Source: CAKZKT01 sp034434235 (GTDB lineage Bacteria > Chloroflexota > Anaerolineae > CG2-30-64-16). From it: 64,000 bases of DNA. Under the pieces are notes generated by a model, which had not been told where the DNA came from, searched no databases, and saw only the letters and a program-made list of their open reading frames with translations. The position numbers and the translations under genes are program-made. The DNA is taken from positions 1 through 64,000 of the forward strand of contig DAOTZV010000129.1 of the NCBI GenBank assembly GCA_034434235.1, given 5' to 3'. Shown piece after piece: positions 52,220 through 59,129 of the stretch (within the stretch, counting starts at the first letter, position 1; every line of letters begins with the position of its first letter).

Positions 52220-52468
52220 CTATCCGCCCGCGCGGATGGCTTTCTTCTGCAACGCCGCAATGACCTGCTCAACGGCGGCTGGCTCGCCGCTGAACGCCAC
52301 CTCGGTGACCCCCAGCCGCAGCGCGTGGAGGCGGACCGGCTCGCCGGCCCATACCCGCGCCTGCCACCCCGGCCCCGCGATCAGGCCTGGCGCCGTCTCC
52401 GCGCCGCCCAGCTCGGTCAGGTAGAGGATCACGATGGGCACGCCGATCCCGCGCAGTGTCAGTTGCAT
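52220..52468 (-). CDS. Small protein, possibly MoaD-related accessory domain
   Basis: An 82-residue protein from ATG 52468. It has 'LTLRGIGVPIVILYLTELGG', a hydrophobic strand-helix pattern, and ends in '...KKAIRAGG', a C-terminal Gly-Gly. From memory it resembles the small domain attached C-terminally to MoaD-like proteins in some Thermus and Chloroflexota (DUF1952-like), but this is not verified. It starts 13 nt after the isomerase stop and ends 15 nt before the protoglobin gene, so it is in the same operon as that gene. Confidence 0.4.
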   Translation of the reverse strand: MQLTLRGIGVPIVILYLTELGGAETAPGLIAGPGWQARVWAGEPVRLHALRLGVTEVAFSGEPAAVEQVIAALQKKAIRAGG

Positions 52469-52481
52469 CGGCTTGTTTCTC

Positions 52482-53357
52482 TCAATAAGCCGGGGGACGC
52501 CGGTCGCAGACCGGCTGCAAGCTCGCTTGCAAGAACTTCAAGCCGGCGCGCACGAACTCCTCGCCGTTCGGGCAAACGTTGTGGAACATGCCGCGGCGAT
52601 AGGCGAAGTCGCCCCGGCCGGAGTTGTAGCTCTCCATCAGCACGTAGCCGTCGAAGGCCAGCTCGCGCAGGGCCGCGAAAACGGCTTCCCACGGCACCAG
52701 GCCGCCGCCGGGCGCGCCCCGGTCGTTCTCGCACGCGTGCAATCCCCACAGCCGCCGGCCCACCGTCCGGATCGCCTGGCCATAGTCACGCACTTCGGTG
52801 ATCAGGTGATAGGTGTCCAGCAGGACGCTCAGGTTGGGATGGCCGGCCAGATCAAGCAGGCGCATGGCCTGGGCCGGCGTGTTGACCACGTGCGTGCGAA
52901 AGTGGCTCATCGGCTCGATCACGATCGCCACCCCACGGCGGTCGGCGTATTCGGCCAGGCGCGCCAGGCCCTCGGCCGTGCGCGGGTATTCGTCGGCCGG
53001 GGGGATGCGCCGCTTGACGGTGCCGGGATGGCCGTAGAGCGCGCCGGTATAGGCTACGGCGCCGATCTCGGCCGCGCGATCCACCTGGCGCATGTGCCAC
53101 GCCAGGCCCGCGGCCCGCTCGGCCGGATCGTCGGCCGAAAGGTCGCACGCGGCGGGCCACTCGCCGCCCGGGCTCACGATCAACGTCAGGCCGAGCGCCT
53201 CGGCCCGCCGCCGGGTCAACGCAGACGTGAACTCTACGTCGTCGCCGACGGCGATCTCGAAGCAATCCAGGCCCAGCCCGGCGGCCACGTCCAGGATGCC
53301 GATCTGGTCGTCGGCCCACCGCTCGGTGAAGATGAAGCTGTGCGCGCCGAACTTCAT
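52482..53357 (-). CDS. Sugar phosphate isomerase/epimerase family (TIM barrel)
   Basis: A 291-residue protein of the xylose-isomerase-like barrel family: 'MKFGAHSFIFTERW', 'GLDCFEIAVGD', 'VIEPMSHFRTHVVNTPAQAMRLL' (metal-binding Glu), 'LDTYHLI' (Asp/His) and 'GLHACENDRGAPGGG' (His, Asn-Asp). Enzymes of this kind isomerise or epimerise free sugars or inositols. The C-terminal dozen residues ('LQPVCDRRPPAY') are encoded by a family B repeat that also supplies the stop codon. The start overlaps the upstream gene by 4 nt. Confidence 0.85.
   Translation of the reverse strand: MKFGAHSFIFTERWADDQIGILDVAAGLGLDCFEIAVGDDVEFTSALTRRRAEALGLTLIVSPGGEWPAACDLSADDPAERAAGLAWHMRQVDRAAEIGAVAYTGALYGHPGTVKRRIPPADEYPRTAEGLARLAEYADRRGVAIVIEPMSHFRTHVVNTPAQAMRLLDLAGHPNLSVLLDTYHLITEVRDYGQAIRTVGRRLWGLHACENDRGAPGGGLVPWEAVFAALRELAFDGYVLMESYNSGRGDFAYRRGMFHNVCPNGEEFVRAGLKFLQASLQPVCDRRPPAY
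52496..52516. repeat. Family B copy forming the isomerase gene's 3' end
   Basis: The core GACGCCGGTCGCAGACCGG and one more block of the repeat lie in the last codons of the isomerase gene. The stop codon is just beyond, so the repeat has replaced or extended the native end. Confidence 0.8.
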
Positions 53358-54430
53358 GGCCCGGCCGCCGGTTCGACGCCGGTCACCGCGCCGAAGGTGT
53401 TGATCTTCAGCTTCCAGCGCGTGCCGGGCTGAAAGCGGCTGAACTCCGCGGCGTCGGCCGGACTAAACGTGTAAGTCTTGTCGTTCGCCAGGAAGTTGAC
53501 CTGATAGCTTTCCTGCCGCGCGCCGGCGCGCTGGCCCTCGGCCAGCCGCACTTCGGGCCAGATGGGGTTGGGATCGGCGCCCTGGGCCACCACCGTGTTG
53601 ATCACGCGCCATTCGAGCGCCTGATAGTCGCACCAGTCGGCATACACCTCGTACCAGCATTGTTGCACGACCTTGCCGTAGCCGCTGCCCTGATCTACGG
53701 TGTAGGGCGTGCCGCACACCTCTTTGGCATCCGGCGCGGGGTTCGGCTGGGTGTGGTGCACCTTGCGCGTGCACTGGCCCACCGTCGCACCGGCGGGGAT
53801 CTCGTCTCGCCACGCCTGCCGCGTGACCGGCGCCAGCGCCTCGACGGCGATGGCGCGCCGCCAGCTCACCCCGTTTACCTGGCCGATTGTGTCGGTGGTG
53901 CGCGTCGAGAGCGCGAAGAGGAGGCCCCCCAGCAGACAGAGGCCCAGGAGCACTGCAACGAGGATGCCGGTCGGGAATTTCGCTTTGGCCGGCGCGGGCG
54001 CCGCGGCCGGGGCCACAGGTTGCGCCAGGGCCGCGCCGCACGCCGCGCACTTCAGCGCGGTGGCCGGGTTCTCTTTGCCGCACGCCGGACACTTCAGCGG
54101 CGCCGCGGGCTCAGCGCGAAACGCGCCGAGGACCTGTCCCGCCTGGCGCGCCTTGCCTTCGGCCAGGTCCGCGCCGCACTGCTTGCACGTCTTGGCCGTG
54201 GCCGGGTTGGCCGTGCCGCAATAAGCGCACTGGATGTCGGGGCCGGCCCTGGCCTGGGCAAGCCTGGCCTCGTCGGTGATCAGTTCTTCCTGGGGCGCCT
54301 GCTCGAACCGGATCTCCTCGGTGAGCGCCGCGCCGCATTGCCGGCATTTCTTCGCGCTGCCGGGGTTGCGCGTGCCGCAGCTCGGACACCGCCACTCCAG
54401 CTCGACATAGCCTAATTCTCTCTCGGTCAT
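53354..54430 (-). CDS. Membrane protein with three zinc ribbons
   Basis: A 358-residue protein from ATG 54430. Three double-zinc ribbons are visible: 'CPSCGTRNPGSAKKCRQCGAAL' (about 15-36), 'CAYCGTANPATAKTCKQCGADL' (about 68-89) and 'CPACGKENPATALKCAACGAAL' (about 114-135). A Pro/Ala linker, one transmembrane helix (about 155-180) and a soluble extracellular domain with conserved Cys follow ('QCTRKVHHTQPNPAP', 'VCGTPYTVDQG', 'QQCWYEVYADWCDY'). The role is unknown; the layout suggests a regulator or envelope protein. It overlaps the isomerase gene by 4 nt. Confidence 0.75.
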   Translation of the reverse strand: MTERELGYVELEWRCPSCGTRNPGSAKKCRQCGAALTEEIRFEQAPQEELITDEARLAQARAGPDIQCAYCGTANPATAKTCKQCGADLAEGKARQAGQVLGAFRAEPAAPLKCPACGKENPATALKCAACGAALAQPVAPAAAPAPAKAKFPTGILVAVLLGLCLLGGLLFALSTRTTDTIGQVNGVSWRRAIAVEALAPVTRQAWRDEIPAGATVGQCTRKVHHTQPNPAPDAKEVCGTPYTVDQGSGYGKVVQQCWYEVYADWCDYQALEWRVINTVVAQGADPNPIWPEVRLAEGQRAGARQESYQVNFLANDKTYTFSPADAAEFSRFQPGTRWKLKINTFGAVTGVEPAAGP

Positions 54431-54458
54431 CTTGCCCCTTTGCGAGCTCAAGCTCGCC

Positions 54459-55478
54459 CTACGAAATGAGCTCTCCTGCGTAGGCGAAGAGCGCCGGACT
54501 GCCGCCGGTGTGCCAGAAGATGATCGTGTGCGCGTCGGCGATGCCGAAACGCGCCAGGGCGCCGGGCCGACGCAACAGCTCGAGCAGGCCGCCGAATGCC
54601 CGGCCGGTGTACACCGGATCGAGCAGGATGCCTTCAGTGCGGGCCATCAGGCGAATGGCTTCGCGTTCCAGGTCGCCCATGACGCCGTAGCCGCCGCCCA
54701 GGAACGCGTCGCTCACCAGGATGTCGGCCGCGGCGAAGGTGTGGGGCTTGCCCAGGCGCCCGGCGGTGCGGGTGGCCAGTTCGGCGACCGCAGCTTGCAG
54801 TTTCGCCTCCGGCTCGTCTATGCTGATGCCCAGGATCGGCACATCCCAGCCGAGCGCGTATGCGCCGGCCACCAATCCCGCCTGGGTGCCGCCCGAGCTA
54901 GAGGGGACCACGATCAGGTCGGGTGTGATGTCCAGCGCATGCACCTGCTCGTGCAGTTCCTCCAGCGCCAGCGCGTAGCCGCAAGCGCCGACCGGATCGG
55001 ACCCGCCGTAGGTGATGAGATAGGGGCGTCGTCCGGCCGCGCGCAGTTCTGCGGCCAGCTCGTTCAGCCGGTTCAGCCGGTTTGCGCGCGTTGTCCAGTG
55101 GCATCTGGCGCCGAAGAGCAGGTCGAGCAGGTAGTTGCCGGTCGGCGGATCGGTCGGCTGGCCGGCGAGCACCAGCTCGCACGCGAGGCCGGCGAGGGCC
55201 GCCGCGGCCGCCGTCTGCCGACAGTGGTTCGATTGCACGGCGCCGGTCGTGATCAACGTGTCGCACCCCTGCGCCAGCGCGTCGGCCACCAGGAACTCCA
55301 GCTTGCGCGTCTTGTTGCCGCCGGTCGCCAGGCCGGTCTGGTCATCGCGCTTGAGCCAGAGCTGGATGGGCGCCCGGCCGACGTCGTTCGTCAGCCGGGC
55401 GCTCAATCGCGACGCCGGGTGGAGCGGCGTGGGCAGAAAGGCGATGGGATGACGAGGGAGATGGGAAGTGATAGACAT
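54459..55478 (-). CDS. D-cysteine desulfhydrase / ACC deaminase-like PLP enzyme
   Basis: A 339-residue fold-type II PLP enzyme. The lysine lies in 'TGGNKTRKLEFLVADAL' (about K55), 'SNHCRQTAAAAALAG' binds the cofactor ring side, and 'SSGGTQAGLVAGA' is the phosphate-binding Gly-rich loop. D-cysteine desulfhydrases release H2S and pyruvate; ACC deaminases cleave aminocyclopropane carboxylate. The two cannot be separated by sight; D-Cys activity seems more likely in bacteria. Start at 55478, 19 nt after the DUF1015 stop. Confidence 0.85.
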   Translation of the reverse strand: MSITSHLPRHPIAFLPTPLHPASRLSARLTNDVGRAPIQLWLKRDDQTGLATGGNKTRKLEFLVADALAQGCDTLITTGAVQSNHCRQTAAAAALAGLACELVLAGQPTDPPTGNYLLDLLFGARCHWTTRANRLNRLNELAAELRAAGRRPYLITYGGSDPVGACGYALALEELHEQVHALDITPDLIVVPSSSGGTQAGLVAGAYALGWDVPILGISIDEPEAKLQAAVAELATRTAGRLGKPHTFAAADILVSDAFLGGGYGVMGDLEREAIRLMARTEGILLDPVYTGRAFGGLLELLRRPGALARFGIADAHTIIFWHTGGSPALFAYAGELIS

Positions 55479-55497
55479 GAGTTTTTCCGCTCGCTGC

Positions 55498-56814
55498 TTA
55501 CAGGATCCGCCGCGCTTCCATGTAGAAGCGCTTTTCGCGCGCCTCGCCCATCGAAAAGGTCTTGCGCGGCAACACGCCGTCCACGATCACGGTCTTGAAA
55601 AAGCTGCTCTTGGCGATGGCCGGCAGATAGAAGCCGATGTTCCCCTGTTGTGTCCCCAGCCGTTCAACCACATCGCGTCCGTGGACATAATCTATGCGTT
55701 GATAGCCGCCGGCCTTGCCCCAGGCATCCAGGAAGTTTTGCAGCGTGCCCACCGGCAGGTTGGAGGGCGGATCGGCCACATAGGCCACGGTGAAGCCGTC
55801 GGCCGTAATGACGCCGAAGGTGTGCTCGGGACGCTCCTCGTGCTCGACCAGGTCTATCATGGCCTGAGCGTTGGCGCACGGCACCAGGTGACAGCGATCC
55901 GGGTAGAAGTCGCACAGTGCGGCCAGGGCATCGGAGCGGGCGCCGAAGAGCACGCGATGGATCGGCTCGAACACCAGGCCGGGGTCGTGGATGTTCTCCA
56001 CTTCCACCAGGGCGTAGCGCGCCGGATGGTCCATGCCCACCTGCGGCCTGATCTCCTCCCAGATGGCCCTGGCGGTCGCCAGGGAATGGTTGCCGTCGCC
56101 CACCGCGAAGAGCAGGGGCGGACTGCCGGCCGGCAGGCCGTATCTGGCCGCGCAGGTTTCGGCGTCGGCCAGCCGGTTGAGCGCGGCCACGACCTGCTGC
56201 TCCAGGTGCGGATCGTCCACCGAGTAGCCGGTCAGGTGGCCGCTGCCGAGCATCAGCTCGAAGTCGTAGAGCCGCGGCAAAGCTGCGCGCGCCCGCACCA
56301 GCGGCCCGATGACCGTGTGCTCGGGGTCGTCAATCAGCACCAGGATGTGCGGCAGCTCCAGGATGGCCCCGCGGCGGATGCGCACGCGCGGGGGGATGCG
56401 CTCCTGGATGACGCCTTCCGAGGCGCGGATCAGGCCGGTGGCGCCCGGCTTGTAGTCGTAGTGCTCCAGGTCGAGCGCGAGCATGATGCCGTGTCGCGTG
56501 CGGCCGGCGGCCGTCCGTTCGACCAGGATCAACCTTTCGTGCTCGACGAAGAGCCCTTGGTCCAGATAGGCCCGCATGGCCTCCTGGATCTGGCGGCCGC
56601 GACGCTCCTCTTCGGCGGTCCCCAGGAAGATCTCCGGCAGGGTCAGGTGGTAGGTGGAAGGCGCGTCGCCGACCAGCGCCTCCACGGCTTGCCAGTATTC
56701 CGGCTCGGAGGTGAACTGATCGCAGGCGATGACCGCCCATTTGTGCAGGTCAATGCCCGGGCCCGGCAGGAGGACCGTGGGGATCTGAAAGCCGACCGGT
56801 TGCGACATGGCCAT
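55498..56814 (-). CDS. DUF1015 family protein
   Basis: A 438-residue cytosolic protein. Conserved parts are 'KWAVIACDQFTSEPEYWQAVE', 'RIRRGAILELPHILVLIDDPEHTVIGP', 'FAVGDGNHSLATARAIWEE' (the most conserved block) and 'DYVHGRD'. The function of the family is unknown, but it is commonly found beside serA and a serine-type aminotransferase, as is the case here. Start at 56814 with a MAM pair; ATG 56808 is also possible. Confidence 0.9.
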   Translation of the reverse strand: MAMSQPVGFQIPTVLLPGPGIDLHKWAVIACDQFTSEPEYWQAVEALVGDAPSTYHLTLPEIFLGTAEEERRGRQIQEAMRAYLDQGLFVEHERLILVERTAAGRTRHGIMLALDLEHYDYKPGATGLIRASEGVIQERIPPRVRIRRGAILELPHILVLIDDPEHTVIGPLVRARAALPRLYDFELMLGSGHLTGYSVDDPHLEQQVVAALNRLADAETCAARYGLPAGSPPLLFAVGDGNHSLATARAIWEEIRPQVGMDHPARYALVEVENIHDPGLVFEPIHRVLFGARSDALAALCDFYPDRCHLVPCANAQAMIDLVEHEERPEHTFGVITADGFTVAYVADPPSNLPVGTLQNFLDAWGKAGGYQRIDYVHGRDVVERLGTQQGNIGFYLPAIAKSSFFKTVIVDGVLPRKTFSMGEAREKRFYMEARRIL

Positions 56815-56893
56815 GAAAGCACCTCACAGGACATGGTTTGTTGCGCGCCGGGTGCTCGCGGCGAGGCGCCCGGCGCGGCATCTGGCAGGCGCG

Positions 56894-57802
56894 TCAACAC
56901 CCGTCCCGGTTGAGGCCGATCAGGATGTCGGCCACTTCGTCGCCGATGCGGGCGGTGGCTTCGTGCGTGCTCGCGCCGATGTGCGGCGAGCCGATCACCT
57001 GCGGCAGCTCGAACAGCTTGCGGTCGGTCAGCGGCTCATTCTCGAACACGTCCAGCGCGGCGCCGGCCACCTTGCCGGCGCGGATCGCGTCGTAGAGCGC
57101 GCCTTCATCTATCACGCCGCCGCGCGCACAGTCCACGATGCGGACGCCCGTCTTCATCTTGGCGATGGTCTCGGCGTTGATCATATGATGCGATTCCGGG
57201 GTGAGCGGCAGGTGCAGCGTGATGAAGTCGGACTTCGCCAGCAGCTCGTCGAGGGTCACCATCTGCATGAAGGGCGCCGGGCCGATCGAGCGGCTGTCGT
57301 AGCCGAGCACGATCATGCCCAGGGCTGCGGCGCGCGTGGCGACCGCCGTGCCGATCCGCCCCATGCCGATGATGCCCAGGACCTTGCCTTGCAGCTCGAT
57401 CCCCTCGAATTTGGACTTTTCCCACAGCCCTTCGCGCATGGAGATCGTGGCCTGGACGATGGGCCGGGCCAGGGCGAACAGATAGGCTAATGTCAGCTCG
57501 GCCACCGAGGCGGTGCTGGCGCCCGGGGTGTTCATGATCCTGATCCCCTTTGCCTGGGCGTAATCCACGTCAATGTTGTCCACGCCCACGCCGCCCCGCA
57601 CGATGACCTTTAGCTTTTTGGCCGCGTCGATGACCGGCTTGCGCACCTTCGTTCGGCTGCGCACCACGATCGCATCGTACTCGCCGACGACCTGCAACAG
57701 CTCGTCGGCCGTGATCTTGTCCTGGACATCTACCTCGATGCACGCCTTGCGCATCCGTTCGATGGCGTGCGGGGAGATGGAATCGCAAACGAGAACTTTC
57801 AT
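56894..57802 (-). CDS. D-3-phosphoglycerate dehydrogenase-like
   Basis: A 302-residue NAD-dependent 2-hydroxyacid dehydrogenase. 'VLGIIGMGRIGTAVATRAAALGM' is the NAD-binding GxGxxG loop (about 147), 'VDCARGGVIDEGALYDAI' and 'ALDVFENEP' carry the catalytic Arg and Glu, and 'SPHIGAST' the catalytic His. It lacks the regulatory ASB/ACT domains and is a short form. Placed after a serine-type aminotransferase in one operon, so the role in serine synthesis is supported. Confidence 0.9.
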   Translation of the reverse strand: MKVLVCDSISPHAIERMRKACIEVDVQDKITADELLQVVGEYDAIVVRSRTKVRKPVIDAAKKLKVIVRGGVGVDNIDVDYAQAKGIRIMNTPGASTASVAELTLAYLFALARPIVQATISMREGLWEKSKFEGIELQGKVLGIIGMGRIGTAVATRAAALGMIVLGYDSRSIGPAPFMQMVTLDELLAKSDFITLHLPLTPESHHMINAETIAKMKTGVRIVDCARGGVIDEGALYDAIRAGKVAGAALDVFENEPLTDRKLFELPQVIGSPHIGASTHEATARIGDEVADILIGLNRDGC

Positions 57803-57819
57803 GATGGATTTGCTCCCGC

Positions 57820-58890
57820 CTATTGCAGGCCAAGTATATCATCTATCTGCGCAGTGAGCCACTGCACGTCGGCCAGCGTCAAATCGCCCATGTGGCCGAT
57901 GCGGAAGGTCTTGCCCTTGAAGGGGCCGTAGCCGTCCGAGATCTGGGCGCCGCGCCGGCCCAGCTCCTTGTTCAGCGCGCTGAAGTCGAAGCCGATGGTG
58001 TTGGTGATATGCGTGACGGTCGGCGAGGCGTAGCGCTCGTCTCCGTAAAGCGCGAAGTGCTTCTTGGCCCACGCCCGGCAGTGTTCGGCCATGGCCCGGT
58101 GGCGGGCATAGCGGTTCTCCAGCCCCTCGGCGAACATGCGATCCATCTGTTTGTCCAGGGCGAAGAGGTGGCTGATGCTCGGAGTGGCGGGGGTGTTGTT
58201 CTTGACGGCGAACTTTTCCATCTCGAGGAAATCGAAGTAGTAGCCGCGGTAGGGGATCGTCCTGGCGCGTTCCAGCGCGCGGGCGCTCACGGTGGCCACG
58301 GCCAGGCCGGGCGGCAGGCCGAAGCATTTCTGCACGCCGGCCAGACATACGTCGAGCCCCCATTCGTCGTTCTTGATTTCGACCCCGGCCATGCACGAGA
58401 CGGCATCCACCAGGATCAGCACGTCGGGGTATTTGGCGCGCACCAGCCTGGCGATCTCGGGCACGGGGCTCAGGATGCCGGTCGAGGTTTCGTTGTAGGT
58501 GAGACAGACCGCGTCGAAGCCGCCCTTCGCCAGCGCTGCATCTACGATCTCCGGGGTGATGGCCTGGCCGGGCGCCACCTCGACCGTTTCGGCTGCCACG
58601 CCGCACGCTTTGGCGATCTCGTGCCAGCGGCGGGAGAATTCTCCGTTCAGGGTGTTCAGCACCTTTTTGCCGACGCAGTTGCGGATCGCGCCTTCCATGA
58701 CGCCGGTGGACGAGGAGGTGAAGAGCATCACCCGTCCTTCGGTGTTCAGCAGCTTTTTGAGCTTGGCCTCGCACGAGGCGTGCAGCTCGGCATAGGCCGA
58801 GGAGCGATGGCCGATCATGGGCGTGGCCATGGCCTGCAGTATTTCGTCTACGACTTCGGTCGGTCCGGGGATGAAGAGCTTTTTGTGCAT
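57820..58890 (-). CDS. Alanine-glyoxylate / phosphoserine-type aminotransferase
   Basis: A 356-residue class V PLP aminotransferase. 'FIPGPTEVVDEILQAM', 'GHRSSAYAELHASCE', 'VLNTLNGEFSRRWHEIA', 'DAVSCMAGVEI' (Asp to the ring), and the Schiff-base lysine in 'CLAGVQKCFGLPPGL' (about 190). Family members are serine-pyruvate/alanine-glyoxylate aminotransferases or archaeal-type phosphoserine aminotransferases. The next gene is serA-like, which favours a phosphoserine aminotransferase-type function. It is the first gene of the eight-gene minus operon; AAGGAGGG precedes ATG 58890. Confidence 0.85.
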   Translation of the reverse strand: MHKKLFIPGPTEVVDEILQAMATPMIGHRSSAYAELHASCEAKLKKLLNTEGRVMLFTSSSTGVMEGAIRNCVGKKVLNTLNGEFSRRWHEIAKACGVAAETVEVAPGQAITPEIVDAALAKGGFDAVCLTYNETSTGILSPVPEIARLVRAKYPDVLILVDAVSCMAGVEIKNDEWGLDVCLAGVQKCFGLPPGLAVATVSARALERARTIPYRGYYFDFLEMEKFAVKNNTPATPSISHLFALDKQMDRMFAEGLENRYARHRAMAEHCRAWAKKHFALYGDERYASPTVTHITNTIGFDFSALNKELGRRGAQISDGYGPFKGKTFRIGHMGDLTLADVQWLTAQIDDILGLQ

Positions 58891-58919
58891 GAAGGTGACC
58901 CTCCTTATGGGATGGTGAT

Positions 58920-58948
58920 ATTTTACACCAAGATCGCCAGCGATTGAA
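58920..58948 (-). promoter_or_regulatory. Promoter of the aminotransferase-protoglobin operon
   Basis: On the minus strand TTCAAT (58943-58948) and TAAAAT (58920-58925) are separated by 17 nt, about 30 nt before the ATG at 58890. Confidence 0.5.
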
Positions 58949-58958
58949 ATCCCGTCTC

Positions 58959-59119
58959 GTAGCCGCGCGGCGGCGCGTGAAGCGCAAGCCGGAGGCTTGC
59001 GTTACGGGGCCGATGCCGCGCGGCTCGGCTTGTAGCGGGATACCCGTAGCATAAGCCTCCGGCTTGTAGCCGCGCGGCGGCGCGTGAAGCGCAAGCCGGA
59101 GGCTTGCGTTACGGGGCCG
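58959..59119. repeat. 54-bp direct repeat with family C palindromes
   Basis: The segment 58959-59012 is repeated exactly at 59066-59119 (54 of 54 positions). Each copy carries CAAGCCGGAGGCTTGCG (family C). An inverted partial unit CAAGCCGGAGGCTTATGC (minus strand) is between them at about 59049-59066. Confidence 0.9.
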
Positions 59120-59129
59120 GCGATGCGCG

